NCBI GenBank assembly: GCA_030019445.1 | Contig: JASEEU010000005.1 | Location: forward strand, 62,001 to 126,000 | DNA from: Anaerosomatales bacterium | Lineage (GTDB): Bacteria; Actinomycetota; Coriobacteriia; Anaerosomatales; Anaerosomataceae | DNA length: 64,000 nucleotides | Reading direction: 5' to 3' | Shown here: positions 16,720 through 25,409 of the stretch, piece after piece | Numbering within the stretch: the stretch's first letter is position 1 | How the letters are laid out: each line of letters starts with the position of its first letter | Notes under the pieces: model-generated | Told to the model about the DNA's origin: nothing | The model's database searches: none | The model's input: the letters and a program-made list of their open reading frames with translations, nothing else | Position numbers and translations under genes: made by a program

Positions 16720-17529
16720 GTGAACGCACTGCTCGAACTCACGATCGCGGCCGCCCGGGCGGGCGGCGCGGCGATCCGCGCACGCGAAGGCGAGCTCGGC
16801 GCTGTTCGCAGCAAGAGCACGGCCGTCGACCTGGTCACAGATGCGGATATCGCCTCAGGCGTGGCTGTCGTGCGTGCGATCGCCGAGGCGATGCCGGACG
16901 CCCGCTTCGTCGTCGAAGAGCGCGAGGTGTTCGAGATCACCGGCGTAGCGGAGGGCCAGCTCGGGGATCCGGCTGTCTGGGTCGTCGACCCGCTGGACGG
17001 CACCACGTCCTTCGTCCACGGTTACCCCTGCTACTCGGTGAGCGTGGCGCTCCTTGAGGACGGTCAGCCGGTCACCGGCGCGGTCTATGACGTTCCCGCC
17101 GATCGCTTGACTTCGGCAGCATCAGGCGAAGGAGCATACGCCAACGGCGAGGCGATCACGTGCGGCGACGTCACCAGCATCGCCGATGCGCTCATCATCA
17201 CGGGCTTCCCCTACGACCGCACCGCGCTGCTCGATCGCCAGCTCGCGGTGTTCGCCGAGGTGATGCGCACCGTGCATGGTATCCGTCGCGACGGTTCGGC
17301 AGCCATCGACCTGTGTCGCGTGGCGGCGTCGCAGGCCGACGCCTTCTGGGAGTTCGGCCTGCAGCCGTGGGATACCGCGGCTGGCGTGCTCGCGCTGCGC
17401 GAGTCCGGCGCCATCGTCACCGGCCATGACGGCGCCGAGTGGACCACAGAGACCCGTCACGTCTGCGCGGGGAACCCGGCGCTGCACTCAGAGCTCCTCG
17501 AGCTCATCCGGCGGGTCGCCGCCCGCTGA
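16720..17529 (+). CDS. Inositol monophosphatase family protein
   Basis: 269 residues with the Mg-dependent phosphatase motifs: Glu in VVEEREVFE, VVDPLDGTTSFVHGYP (the Asp-Pro-Leu-Asp-Gly-Thr-Thr metal site), and C-terminal QPWDTAAGVL. Family substrates include inositol phosphates, 3'-phosphoadenosine phosphates and fructose bisphosphate; which applies is not evident. GTG 16720 preceded by an AGGGGG-type site is the start; a TACACT -10-like box at 16681-16686 agrees. A hairpin terminator follows. Confidence 0.9.
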   Translation: MNALLELTIAAARAGGAAIRAREGELGAVRSKSTAVDLVTDADIASGVAVVRAIAEAMPDARFVVEEREVFEITGVAEGQLGDPAVWVVDPLDGTTSFVHGYPCYSVSVALLEDGQPVTGAVYDVPADRLTSAASGEGAYANGEAITCGDVTSIADALIITGFPYDRTALLDRQLAVFAEVMRTVHGIRRDGSAAIDLCRVAASQADAFWEFGLQPWDTAAGVLALRESGAIVTGHDGAEWTTETRHVCAGNPALHSELLELIRRVAAR

Positions 17530-17535
17530 TACGCA

Positions 17536-17563
17536 GCGAGGGCGCGGTCTCCCGCGCCCTCGC
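17536..17563. terminator. Bidirectional hairpin terminator
   Basis: GCGAGGGCGCGG and its complement around a TCTC loop, a perfect 12-bp stem between the convergent phosphatase and acetyl-CoA synthetase genes. No clear T-tract on either side. Confidence 0.65.
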
Positions 17564-17590
17564 GCATCCCATGCCTCTCGACGCCCGGGT

Positions 17591-19582
17591 CTACTTCGCC
17601 TCAGGCGCGGTCTCGAGGATCTTCGCGACGATGGACGGATCGGCCAGCGTCGAGATGTCGCCGAAGGCCTCCATGTCACGTTCGCCCCCAGCGATCTTGC
17701 GCAGGATCCGACGCATGATCTTGCCGGACCGCGTCTTGGGTAGCTCCGGCACGAAGTGGATGAAGTCCGGCTTGGCGATCGGGCCGATCTCCTCACGCAC
17801 GTGGCCGGTCAGGATCTTGCGGAGACTCTCGCCGGCCTCCTGTCCCTGACGGAGGATCACGTATGCATAGATGCCCTCGCCCTTGACCTCGTGGGGATAG
17901 CCGACCACTGCCGCCTCGGCCACGCTCGGATGGCTCACGAGCGCGCTCTCGATCTCGGCGGTGCCCATGCGATGGCCCGACACATTGATGACGTCGTCCA
18001 CCCGTCCGAGCAGCCAGTAGTAGCCGTCGGCGTCCTGGCGAGCGCCGTCACCCGTGAAGTACCTGCCGGGGAACGCCGAGAAGTACACCTCTTTGATGCG
18101 CTGGTTCTCGGGGTCTCCCCACGTCCCGCGCAGCATCCCGGGCCATGGCTTGTTGATGCACAGGCGGCCGCCGCTCCCCTGCGGGGTCGGGCTGCCATCC
18201 TCGTTCAGGATCTCGGGGACGATGCCGAAGAACGGCCGGGTGGCCGAACCGGGCTTCATCGGAGTCGCTCCCGGCAGGTTCGTGATGATGTGCCCACCCG
18301 TCTCCGTCTGCCAGTACGTGTCGACGATCGGCACGTTCTCGTGGCCGATGTTCTTGAAGTACCACATCCACGCTTCGGGGTTGATGGGCTCGCCGACGGT
18401 ACCGAGCACGCGGAGCGTGCTGAGGTCGTACTTCGCCGGCCACTCCTCGCCCGCCTTCATGAGCGCGCGGATCGCCGTCGGCGCCGTGTAGAACTGGTTG
18501 ACGCCGTGCTTCTCCACGATCTCCCAGAAGCGGCCGGCGTCCGGGTAGGTGGGAACACCCTCGAACATGAGCGACGTGGCGCCCACAGCGAGCGGTCCGT
18601 AGACGATGTAGCTGTGCCCGGTGACCCACCCGATGTCGGCGGTGCACCAGTAGACGTCCTCATCGTGGTAGTCGAAGACGTAGCGGAACGTCGCCGCCGT
18701 GTAGAGCAGATAGCCGGCGCTTGTGTGCAACACGCCCTTCGGCTTGCCTGTGGAACCGGAGGTGTAGAGGATGAACAGCGGGTCCTCGGCATCCACCCAC
18801 TCGATGTCGCAGTGACGGCTGATGTCGGCCGCCCGGACTTCCTCGTGGTACCAGAAGTCGCGGTCCGGCTCCATGTCGACGCGCGTGCGGGCGCGAGAGA
18901 CCACGATGACCGACTCGATGGTCGGACACTCGTAGAGCGCGACGTCCGCCTCGGCCTTCAGCGGCACGACTCGTCCGCCGCGCAGACCTTCGTCGGCGGT
19001 GATCAGCATCTTGGCCCCGCAGTCCTGGATGCGGTCGCGCAGAGCCGCCGAGGAGAACCCGGCGAACACGATCGAGTGGATGGCGCCGATGCGCGCGCAG
19101 GCGAGCATGGAGATCGCGAGCTCGGGGATCATCGGCAGATAGATCGCGACCCGGTCGCCCTTCTTCACGCCGTGCTTCTTCAACACGTTCGCGAACTTGC
19201 ACACCTTGTAGTAGAGCGACTGGTAGGTGTACATCTTCGTCCGGCCCTCATCGGACTCCCAGATGAGCGCGGCCTTGTTGCGACGCCACCCCTGCAGGTG
19301 ACGGTCGATGCAGTTGTAGGTCACGTTCAGCTTGCCGCCCTTGAACCACTCGATCCGCGGCTCGTGGAAGTCGTAGTCGAGGACCGTGTCCCACTTCTTG
19401 TGCCAGTGGAGCATCTCCTCGGCCATGTCGCCCCAGAAACCCTCAGGGTCGTCGACCGACCGACGGTACAGCTCCTCGTACTCCTCCATGGTCTGGATGT
19501 GAGCCCGCTCCTTGACCCACTCGGGAGGCTCAACGACCCGGTACTCCTGGGACAGCGATTCGATTGCGTTCGGTTCCGTCAC
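17591..19582 (-). CDS. acs: Acetyl-CoA synthetase, AMP-forming
   Basis: 663-residue ATP + acetate + CoA enzyme. ATP motif [15 protein letters not shown], acetate/CoA-binding core [13 protein letters not shown], hinge region [17 protein letters not shown], and the C-terminal [11 protein letters not shown] holding the catalytic Lys that is acetylated in homologues. GTG 19582 has GGAGG upstream and fits the family's usual length; the ORF extension beyond it is not conserved-looking. It lets the cell activate acetate. About 230 nt upstream lies the divergent candidate RNA gene. Confidence 0.95.
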   Translation of the reverse strand: MTEPNAIESLSQEYRVVEPPEWVKERAHIQTMEEYEELYRRSVDDPEGFWGDMAEEMLHWHKKWDTVLDYDFHEPRIEWFKGGKLNVTYNCIDRHLQGWRRNKAALIWESDEGRTKMYTYQSLYYKVCKFANVLKKHGVKKGDRVAIYLPMIPELAISMLACARIGAIHSIVFAGFSSAALRDRIQDCGAKMLITADEGLRGGRVVPLKAEADVALYECPTIESVIVVSRARTRVDMEPDRDFWYHEEVRAADISRHCDIEWVDAEDPLFILYTSGSTGKPKGVLHTSAGYLLYTAATFRYVFDYHDEDVYWCTADIGWVTGHSYIVYGPLAVGATSLMFEGVPTYPDAGRFWEIVEKHGVNQFYTAPTAIRALMKAGEEWPAKYDLSTLRVLGTVGEPINPEAWMWYFKNIGHENVPIVDTYWQTETGGHIITNLPGATPMKPGSATRPFFGIVPEILNEDGSPTPQGSGGRLCINKPWPGMLRGTWGDPENQRIKEVYFSAFPGRYFTGDGARQDADGYYWLLGRVDDVINVSGHRMGTAEIESALVSHPSVAEAAVVGYPHEVKGEGIYAYVILRQGQEAGESLRKILTGHVREEIGPIAKPDFIHFVPELPKTRSGKIMRRILRKIAGGERDMEAFGDISTLADPSIVAKILETAPEAK

Positions 19583-19826
19583 TGCGTCGCCTCCTTCTCT
19601 GTCGATGACAGGTCGTGCGTCGGCGCTGAACGGGATCGCCCGGTCGGCACACCACGCTATGAGGGCGAATAGGACCCCCTGCCACACCATCGTACACGCG
19701 GGAAGCCCCACGGAATGACCCCGCCCCGGCCCGACGGCGGCGAATTCTCGGTGGGCGGTCGGGCCGGCCCGGTCTGCGGCACGCCCCCCGTAGCTCCCCC
19801 CTTTCGGAGCGCATGTAACAACTGTT
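19583..19826. other. Intergenic region between acs and the candidate RNA
   Basis: No supported ORF. It must hold the acs promoter on the minus strand, but I see no convincing -35/-10 pair and no sigma-54 GG-N10-GC element. Confidence 0.4.
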
Positions 19827-19857
19827 GCATAGTCCTGAAAGCAGTAGTAACCTGAAC

Positions 19858-20036
19858 GTCAGCGGTTTCCCTTCCCTGCAGGCAGGCGTGCGGGGGATCC
19901 GTACGCCAGACGAAGGTGGTCCATCGGCGACCGGCATCGCGATGAGTGTCCCGGAAGGGACGAAGCGACCACAGAGACTCAGGGGTACCAGGGAAGGAAT
20001 AGGAACGACCCCGGCCCGAAGGCCGGGGTCGTTTCG
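19858..20036 (+). ncRNA. Candidate structured non-coding RNA
   Basis: About 180 nt with no ORF, folding by perfect complementarity: closing stem CCTTCCCTG (19870-19878) with CAGGGAAGG (19989-19997); hairpin GGCGTGCGG/CCGTACGCC (19885-19907); stem GTGGTC (19916-19921) with GACCAC (19967-19972), enclosing CATCG/CGATG (19922-19944) and GTCCC-GGAA-GGGAC (19948-19961). A 13-bp terminator follows. A -10-like TAACCT lies 17 nt after TTGCAT just upstream. No plus-strand gene follows, so a stand-alone RNA is more likely than a riboswitch. I do not match it to 6S, SRP, tmRNA, RNase P or a riboswitch class. The 5' end is approximate. Confidence 0.5.
20004..20036 (+). terminator. Strong intrinsic terminator
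   Basis: AACGACCCCGGCC-CGAA-GGCCGGGGTCGTT: perfect 13-bp stem and tetraloop, followed by TTTCGCGTTT. It ends the candidate RNA; there is no plus-strand coding gene upstream that needs it. Confidence 0.85.
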
Positions 20037-20085
20037 CGTTTGGACTCCGACGGAGATACCGTCGGGACGCGCCGACGGCCGTTCG

Positions 20086-20382
20086 TCAGCCGTGCGCTCG
20101 GACGATGTACCGGGGCCGTACGGTGAGCGGGCCAGCGACCTCGACCAGGCATGCGAGGTGCCATCCCGGCGGGATCCGCACCGGCCGTACGGCCGGTCGC
20201 GTCGGGCCCGGCGCGCCTTCCTCGATCCGCACGATGCACTTCCCGCACGTCCCCTTGCCCCCGCAGGTCGCGTAGATCTCGACACCGGCGATGCGAGCCG
20301 CTTCAAGCACCGTCACGCCGACCGGCACGCTGGCGGCCTCGCCACCGGGCAGGAACGTCACGCGCGCGGTCTCAGACCTCAT
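20086..20382 (-). CDS. Short [2Fe-2S] ferredoxin
   Basis: 98 residues of the adrenodoxin/putidaredoxin-like fold. Cys40, Cys46 and Cys49 (CGGKGTCGKC) with Cys78 (LAC) bind the cluster in the C-x5-C-x2-C-xn-C spacing also found at the N-terminus of corrinoid activator proteins. The region between third and fourth Cys is Pro/Arg-rich (APGPTRPAVRPVRIPPG). ATG 20382 overlaps the end of degV by 11 nt, so it is probably translationally coupled; its own Shine-Dalgarno is weak. No partner enzyme is adjacent. Confidence 0.82.
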   Translation of the reverse strand: MRSETARVTFLPGGEAASVPVGVTVLEAARIAGVEIYATCGGKGTCGKCIVRIEEGAPGPTRPAVRPVRIPPGWHLACLVEVAGPLTVRPRYIVRAHG

Positions 20383-21226
20383 CGGCCGCGACCGGGAGGA
20401 GGGCGACGCCCCACCCCGTGCCGGTGTGCGCGGTGATGGTCGAGCCCGCCTTGATGGTGTGGATCTCCACGATCTCATAGCGGTCCTCGATCTGGCCGCG
20501 CAGCCACTCGGCGCGATCGGGCGCCATCGCATGCAGCACCGCGAATCGACCCTTGCGCTCATCGCCCATCTGGCGCTCGACCCACTCCATCGTCTGGCGC
20601 AGCGCAGCCTGTGCCCCGCGGGCTCGACCGACAGCCTCGAACGTCCCGTCCTTGGCGACCGTGATCATGACTCTCAGGTTGAGCATGCCGCCGAGAAGCG
20701 CCTTCACCTTCCCGATACGGCCTCCACGTGCCAGGTTGTCGAGCGAGTCGAGTCCCACGATCATCTTGACACGGTCACGGGCCCGCTCGACGACCCGCAC
20801 GACGTCAGACGCCGACGCCCCGTTCGCGGCCGCACGTGCGGCCTCGAGCACCTGCAACCCCTCTCCCCAGGAGAGGTTCAGGCTGTCCACCACGTGCACC
20901 CGTCCCTTGAACGACTCGGCGGCCTCACGCGCCGCCTCCACGGTGCCGGACAGTCGCGACGAGATGTGTACCGAGACGACCTCACGGGTCCGTTCCAGCA
21001 GGCGCTCGTACGTCTCGATGAAGAGCCCGACCGGCGGCTGCGACGTGGTGGGCAGCACCGGCTCGGCATCCATTCGCGCGAAGAATTCCTCCTGCGTCAG
21101 CACGCCATCCTGTACGACCTCGTCCCCGAAGATCACCGACAGCGGCACGACGGTCACGCCGTGCGCCTCGGCGACCTCGGGAGGAAGATCCGACGTGCTG
21201 TCTGTGACGACACGAACTGCGTCCAT
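20372..21226 (-). CDS. DegV family fatty-acid-binding protein
   Basis: 284 residues. The N-terminal VVTDSTSDLPPEVAEAHGV is the family signature; TSQPPVGLF, SSRLSGT and LDSLDNLARGGRIGK are the other conserved blocks. DegV (FakB) proteins hold a fatty acid and present it to the kinase FakA for phosphorylation and entry into phospholipid. No fakA is visible here. It is followed by, and overlaps, the ferredoxin gene, and lies 9 nt after the HIT gene. Confidence 0.93.
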   Translation of the reverse strand: MDAVRVVTDSTSDLPPEVAEAHGVTVVPLSVIFGDEVVQDGVLTQEEFFARMDAEPVLPTTSQPPVGLFIETYERLLERTREVVSVHISSRLSGTVEAAREAAESFKGRVHVVDSLNLSWGEGLQVLEAARAAANGASASDVVRVVERARDRVKMIVGLDSLDNLARGGRIGKVKALLGGMLNLRVMITVAKDGTFEAVGRARGAQAALRQTMEWVERQMGDERKGRFAVLHAMAPDRAEWLRGQIEDRYEIVEIHTIKAGSTITAHTGTGWGVALLPVAADEV

Positions 21227-21235
21227 CCCACACCC

Positions 21236-21595
21236 CTATGCGTCCGCGAAGTTGACCATCCCGTGCGACATCGGCTTGCCGCCGATCACGTGCACATGCA
21301 GGTGATGCACCGTCTGCGAGGCATCCTTGCCTGTGTTGATGATGACACGGTAGCCCGAGCCTGCGATGCCTTTCGACTCCGCCACCTTCGGCACGACCGC
21401 GAGCAGGCGGCCGAGCAGCTCATCCGGGACGTCATCTCCCAGATGCGCGTAGTGCGTGCGCGGGATGATCAGCGTGTGTACCGGGCCCTGGGGGGCGATG
21501 TCGTCGAACGCCACCACCATGTCGTCCTCGTACACGACGTTTGCGGGGATCTCACCGCTCGCCACCATGCAAAAGATGCACTCAGCCACTCGCAT
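21236..21595 (-). CDS. HIT family nucleotide-binding hydrolase
   Basis: 119 residues with CIFC near the N-terminus and the histidine triad in HHLHVHVIGG. Homologues (HinT) hydrolyse adenosine phosphoramidates and acyl-adenylates. GGGAGGAG sits just before the ATG. It lies in a cluster with xseA, xseB and degV, consistent with an operon. Confidence 0.94.
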   Translation of the reverse strand: MRVAECIFCMVASGEIPANVVYEDDMVVAFDDIAPQGPVHTLIIPRTHYAHLGDDVPDELLGRLLAVVPKVAESKGIAGSGYRVIINTGKDASQTVHHLHVHVIGGKPMSHGMVNFADA

Positions 21596-21625
21596 CTCCT
21601 CCCATCCGCCCGCCGCGACGGGCCC

Positions 21626-21859
21626 TCACTCCCCGGTGTCGCCCTCGTCCTCAAGCTCGCCGACCAACATCGTCACACGCTGCTGGGCGTCGTCGAGCTT
21701 GGCCTGGCAGGCACGCAGGAGCGCGACCCCCCGCTCGTACCGCTCGAGGCTGTCCTCCAATCCGAGTTGACCGCTCTCGAGCGCTTTCACGATAGCCTCC
21801 AGCTCGGCCAACGCCTCACCGAAGGCGAGCTCGGCGGCCGCGACGTTCTCCTCGGTCAT
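21626..21859 (-). CDS. xseB: Exonuclease VII small subunit
   Basis: 77 residues with the family pattern FGEALAELEAIVKALESGQLGLEDSLERYERG, here cut into blocks: FGEALAELEAIV, then LESGQLGLEDSLERYERG, a helical hairpin that decorates the large subunit. The ATG at 21859 overlaps the xseA stop by one base (TGATG) with GGAGGAG upstream. Acidic C-terminus. Works with XseA in degrading single-stranded DNA to oligonucleotides. Confidence 0.94.
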   Translation of the reverse strand: MTEENVAAAELAFGEALAELEAIVKALESGQLGLEDSLERYERGVALLRACQAKLDDAQQRVTMLVGELEDEGDTGE

Positions 21860-23199
21860 CACTCCTCCGTTCGAATCTCCTCGACGAGGCATCCGAGTGA
21901 GCCGCGCGCCAGGCGCACCCCGACACGGGTCCCCGGGCCCACCGACCCGGCATCACGCACGATGCGTTCGCCGGTCTCGTCATAGCATACCGCGTATCCC
22001 CGACTCAGGATGCCGAGCGGCGACAGGTCCTCCAACCGCGCCGCTTCGAGCGCGACCTGCCGCTCGAAGCTCTTGGTGAATCGCTCGCCCTCGTCGAGTA
22101 GGCGCTCGCGGGCGAGCGCGAGCGCGCTGCCGTGTCGGGGCAGGACGTGCGCTGCCGCCCGGCGCATACCGTCTTGTGAACGGGCCATGCGCTCTCCCGC
22201 CTCCTCGATGAGGCGCGGGCCGGCGCGCAGGAGGTCGGCACGCGCTGCGTCGAGACGCTGCGCCGGGACCGCGAGCACGCCTGAGACATCCCGCAGCACG
22301 TGTCGTTGCGCGAGCGCGCGCACGCGATGCTCTCCGTCGCGGATGGTGTGACGCAGCGCGCGCGCGAGCAGGCGTGCCTGCGACCGCAGGCGACCTTCGA
22401 TCTCCTCCGTGGACGGAGCGACGGCCTCCGCAGCGGCGGTCGGCGTCGAAGCTCGGAGGTCGGAGACCATGTCGGCGATCGTCGTATCGGGCTCATGGCC
22501 GATGCCCGTCACGACCGGCACCGGGCTCGCGACGACCGCGCGCGCCACTTCCTCGGCATTGAACGGCATCAGGTCCTCGTACGACCCGCCTCCCCGGCCG
22601 AGGATGATCACGTCGATGCCTCCGTGGCGGTAGAGCGTCTCTAAGCCTGAGACGATCGCGGCGGGCGCGGCATCGCCCTCGACACGCACGCCCGCTATGC
22701 AGAGCTCGGCGTACGGATACCGCCGCCTGAGGGTGCGGATGACATCATGCACCGCCTTGCCGCGTGGCGAGGTCACCAGGCCGATCCGCTGCGGGAAGGG
22801 TGGCAGCGGGCGCTTCCGATCGGGTCGCATCAGTCCTTCGCGCTCGAGCTGACGCGCAAGCGCGGCGACCTGCATGCGCAACGCGCCTTCGCCGGCGAGC
22901 GCGAGCGATCGCACCAAGAACTGCATCCGACCCTTCGGCGGGTATGCCGTGAACGTCCCGCCGACCTCGACGAGCTGTCCGGCCCGGAGCTCGGCGCCGC
23001 AGGACGCGTAGGCGTCTCGCCACATCAGGCACGGCATGGCGGCACCTTCATCGCGCAACGTGAAGTACACGGCCTTGTAGCCGGGCTTCACCGTGCACTC
23101 GGACACCTCGCCGACCACGCGCACCTGGACGCGCTCAAGAGCGACCTTCGCCATCGCCATGGCGTCCGAGACGCTGATCGTGCGGCGCTCGTCGGTCAT
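21859..23199 (-). CDS. xseA: Exonuclease VII large subunit
   Basis: 446 residues. N-terminal OB fold (~10-105; VRVVGEVSECTVKPGYKAVYF), catalytic domain with RIGLVTSPRGKAVHDV, ILGRGGGSYEDLMPFN and GIGHEPDTTIADMVSD, then a long helical region that binds XseB, and a C-terminal LSPLGILSRGYAV. ATG 23199 has GGAGGGGA upstream; the ORF extension to 23448 overlaps the RNase D gene and is rejected. One-base overlap with xseB shows co-translation. Confidence 0.95.
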   Translation of the reverse strand: MTDERRTISVSDAMAMAKVALERVQVRVVGEVSECTVKPGYKAVYFTLRDEGAAMPCLMWRDAYASCGAELRAGQLVEVGGTFTAYPPKGRMQFLVRSLALAGEGALRMQVAALARQLEREGLMRPDRKRPLPPFPQRIGLVTSPRGKAVHDVIRTLRRRYPYAELCIAGVRVEGDAAPAAIVSGLETLYRHGGIDVIILGRGGGSYEDLMPFNAEEVARAVVASPVPVVTGIGHEPDTTIADMVSDLRASTPTAAAEAVAPSTEEIEGRLRSQARLLARALRHTIRDGEHRVRALAQRHVLRDVSGVLAVPAQRLDAARADLLRAGPRLIEEAGERMARSQDGMRRAAAHVLPRHGSALALARERLLDEGERFTKSFERQVALEAARLEDLSPLGILSRGYAVCYDETGERIVRDAGSVGPGTRVGVRLARGSLGCLVEEIRTEE

Positions 23200-23245
23200 G
23201 CCCGCTCCCCTCCGTGGATACCGTCGCGCACCCTGCGGTCGCCGG

Positions 23246-24391
23246 TCATCGGTCCGAATACGGCTCGATGGCGATGGCACCGTCGTCGACGCGCAGCGCG
23301 ACGTGTCCGGCAAGCAGCGCCTCGAGCTCGGCGCCAACGAGTGCGTGACGCCAGCCGTTCGCCAGCGGGCTCTCCTCCCCCGCGGCAAACCGCGCGAGGT
23401 CCTCCTTGCCGGCGAGCAGCGACGGCGCCACCCCGTGCTCTCGTGCACGCACGCGCACGACGACGGCCATGAGATCGGCTAGCTGTTCGGCTTCACGCGC
23501 GATGCGGCGCCGCTTGGGCAGCCGCGGCAGATCCTCGTCCGGAACGCCACTGCCTCGCTCCACCGCCCTGAGGAGCGCATCGCCGAAGCGGCCCACTGCG
23601 CGCTCGCCGATGCCGCGGATCGCTCCGAGGGCCGGGCGGTCCGCCGGAGCACGGCGCGCGATCTCCACGAGGCTCTCATCGGCAAGCACCCAGCGACGCG
23701 GCAGGTCCCGGCGCTGCGCTTCCACCTCGCGCCACGCCGCGAGTTCCCGAAGGCGCGCGAGCCCGCGCCGATCGAGTGTGGACGCGCGCTTCACCTTGCG
23801 CCACTGTTCCTCGGGAACGACCTCGTACGTGGCGGGGTCGGCGAGCCGCTCGAAGTCATCCGCGAGCCAGGCGAGGCGGTCCTTCTCGGCCAGCTCGTCG
23901 CGCAGTCGCGCATAGACATCCGGGAGGTGACGCACATCGTTGAGCGCGTAGTCGACCTGCTCGGCCGTGAGCGGACGGGCCGCCCAGTCGGTGAACGTGT
24001 CGCTCTTGTCGAGCGTGATGCCGAGCATCCCTTCCACAAGCGCGCCGTAGCCGACCTGCAGCGGGTAGCCCGCGAGCGTGGCGGCGATCTGCGTGTCGAA
24101 GACAGGCGCCGGCGTCGAACCGAGCGCGCGGTAGAGTATCTCGATGTCTTGCTGGCCCGCGTGGAAGACCTTGGTGGTCGCCGCGTCGGCCATGAGCGGC
24201 TCAAGCGGCGAGAGATCGTCGATAGCGAGCGGGTCCACCGCGGCGACCACCGTGTCGCTCGCCAGCTGCAGGAGGCACAGCCGCGGATAGTAGGTCTTCT
24301 CACGCATGAACTCGGTGTCGATAGCCACGCACGCGGCGCCGCTGAGCTCCGCGACGAGCTGCTTCAGCCCTTCCCTATCCTGGACGTACAC
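23246..24391 (-). CDS. rnd: Ribonuclease D
   Basis: 381-residue 3'-5' exoribonuclease of the DEDDy type. Catalytic DTEF near the N-terminus, FHAGQQDIEIL in motif II, and DYALNDVRHLPDVY in motif III with the Tyr. HRDC-type helical domains follow from ~residue 210. The start is GTG 24391 with a GGGGGA-type site. Trims tRNA and other stable RNA 3' ends in homologues. It is 46 nt upstream of xseA. Confidence 0.92.
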   Translation of the reverse strand: MYVQDREGLKQLVAELSGAACVAIDTEFMREKTYYPRLCLLQLASDTVVAAVDPLAIDDLSPLEPLMADAATTKVFHAGQQDIEILYRALGSTPAPVFDTQIAATLAGYPLQVGYGALVEGMLGITLDKSDTFTDWAARPLTAEQVDYALNDVRHLPDVYARLRDELAEKDRLAWLADDFERLADPATYEVVPEEQWRKVKRASTLDRRGLARLRELAAWREVEAQRRDLPRRWVLADESLVEIARRAPADRPALGAIRGIGERAVGRFGDALLRAVERGSGVPDEDLPRLPKRRRIAREAEQLADLMAVVVRVRAREHGVAPSLLAGKEDLARFAAGEESPLANGWRHALVGAELEALLAGHVALRVDDGAIAIEPYSDR

Positions 24392-24476
24392 GCGTGTCCC
24401 CCGTCCCGTCTTGCCGTATCATCGATGCGTGTCGAGTGTAGCCGATACGCGTGACACCGACGAAAGGGCTCACGAC

Positions 24477-25409
24477 ATGATGAACATCCTCATGGTGAGC
24501 AACCTGCGCTCGGGTCTCGGTGATCCGGGTACGTACGACTTCGTCCGCGAGCTGGGTGAGAGCGGATGCGAGGTGACGCTCCGCTTCATGAACGCGGGCG
24601 CGGATCTCGGCCACCTCCTGCGTGACGCCGCCTCGTACGACCGTGTGGTCGCCATAGGCGGGGACGGGACCGTCTCGGCAATCGCCTATGAGCTGCGCGG
24701 CACGGGCGTTCCGATCGTCGTGTATCCCGCCGGCACGGCGAACCTGCTCGCGCGTAACCTCAAGATCCCCATGGACCCGCTCGACCTCGCCCGGCTCACG
24801 CTTGGCGGCAAGAGCGTGACCATCGACGTCGGTGAACTCGGCGTCGGTGCGGATGATGATCCGCGCCGTGTGGGATTCGTGATCATGGCGGGTGCCGGTT
24901 TCGACGCGACGGTCATGGAGCGCGCGCGGGAGCTCAAGCCGGTGATCGGCGAGGGCGCCTACATCATCGGCGCCATCCAGAATCTTCAGCCGACGGTCGC
25001 GAAGATCGACCTCGACCTCGACGGCCGCCACGTGCGCACCGAGGGCATCGCGGTCATCCTCGTGAACCTGGCACGCATCCAGTTCGATCTCTCCGTCACG
25101 CACGGGAGCGATGCTCAGGACGGGCTGCTCGAGGTCGTGGTCGTCAAGACGCGCAGCGTCGCCGGTCTCATCCCGGCGGTGTGGGCCGCGCTGCTCGACC
25201 GACTCGGGAACCATCCTGCGCGGCCCGCCCTCGAGGTGCACAGCGCCAAGGAGATCCGCGTCTCAGCGACGCCCGCGCTCCCCCTGCAGTACGACGGAGA
25301 GCTTCTGGACGTGACGACCCCGTTCAGCGCGCGTGTGCTGCCCAAGCGGGCGACCTTCGTCGTGCCCGAGGGTTCCGAGCTGCCCGCCGATGAGAAGACC
25401 GCCGACTAG
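24477..25409 (+). CDS. Diacylglycerol/sphingosine kinase family lipid kinase
   Basis: 310 residues. The nucleotide-binding signature VAIGGDGTVSAIAYEL followed by YPAGTANLLARNL is typical of DgkB/YegS enzymes, and the second half is the two-layer beta domain that closes on lipid. Likely phosphorylates diacylglycerol for phospholipid recycling; the lipid is not proven. ATG 24477 has AAAGGG upstream; the ORF extension into the rnd promoter is rejected. Its stop codon abuts the convergent L,D-transpeptidase stop with no gap. Confidence 0.9.
   Translation: MMNILMVSNLRSGLGDPGTYDFVRELGESGCEVTLRFMNAGADLGHLLRDAASYDRVVAIGGDGTVSAIAYELRGTGVPIVVYPAGTANLLARNLKIPMDPLDLARLTLGGKSVTIDVGELGVGADDDPRRVGFVIMAGAGFDATVMERARELKPVIGEGAYIIGAIQNLQPTVAKIDLDLDGRHVRTEGIAVILVNLARIQFDLSVTHGSDAQDGLLEVVVVKTRSVAGLIPAVWAALLDRLGNHPARPALEVHSAKEIRVSATPALPLQYDGELLDVTTPFSARVLPKRATFVVPEGSELPADEKTAD

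Noticed and set aside
19858-20036. Candidate RNA as a riboswitch, 6S RNA, SRP RNA or tmRNA
   Set aside because: No downstream plus-strand gene for a riboswitch; I do not see the conserved cores of those RNAs. Only a covariance search can settle it.
20004-20036. Terminator assigned to the ferredoxin/degV operon on the minus strand
   Set aside because: It lies beyond the ferredoxin stop and could serve there too, but the T-rich side is on the plus strand.
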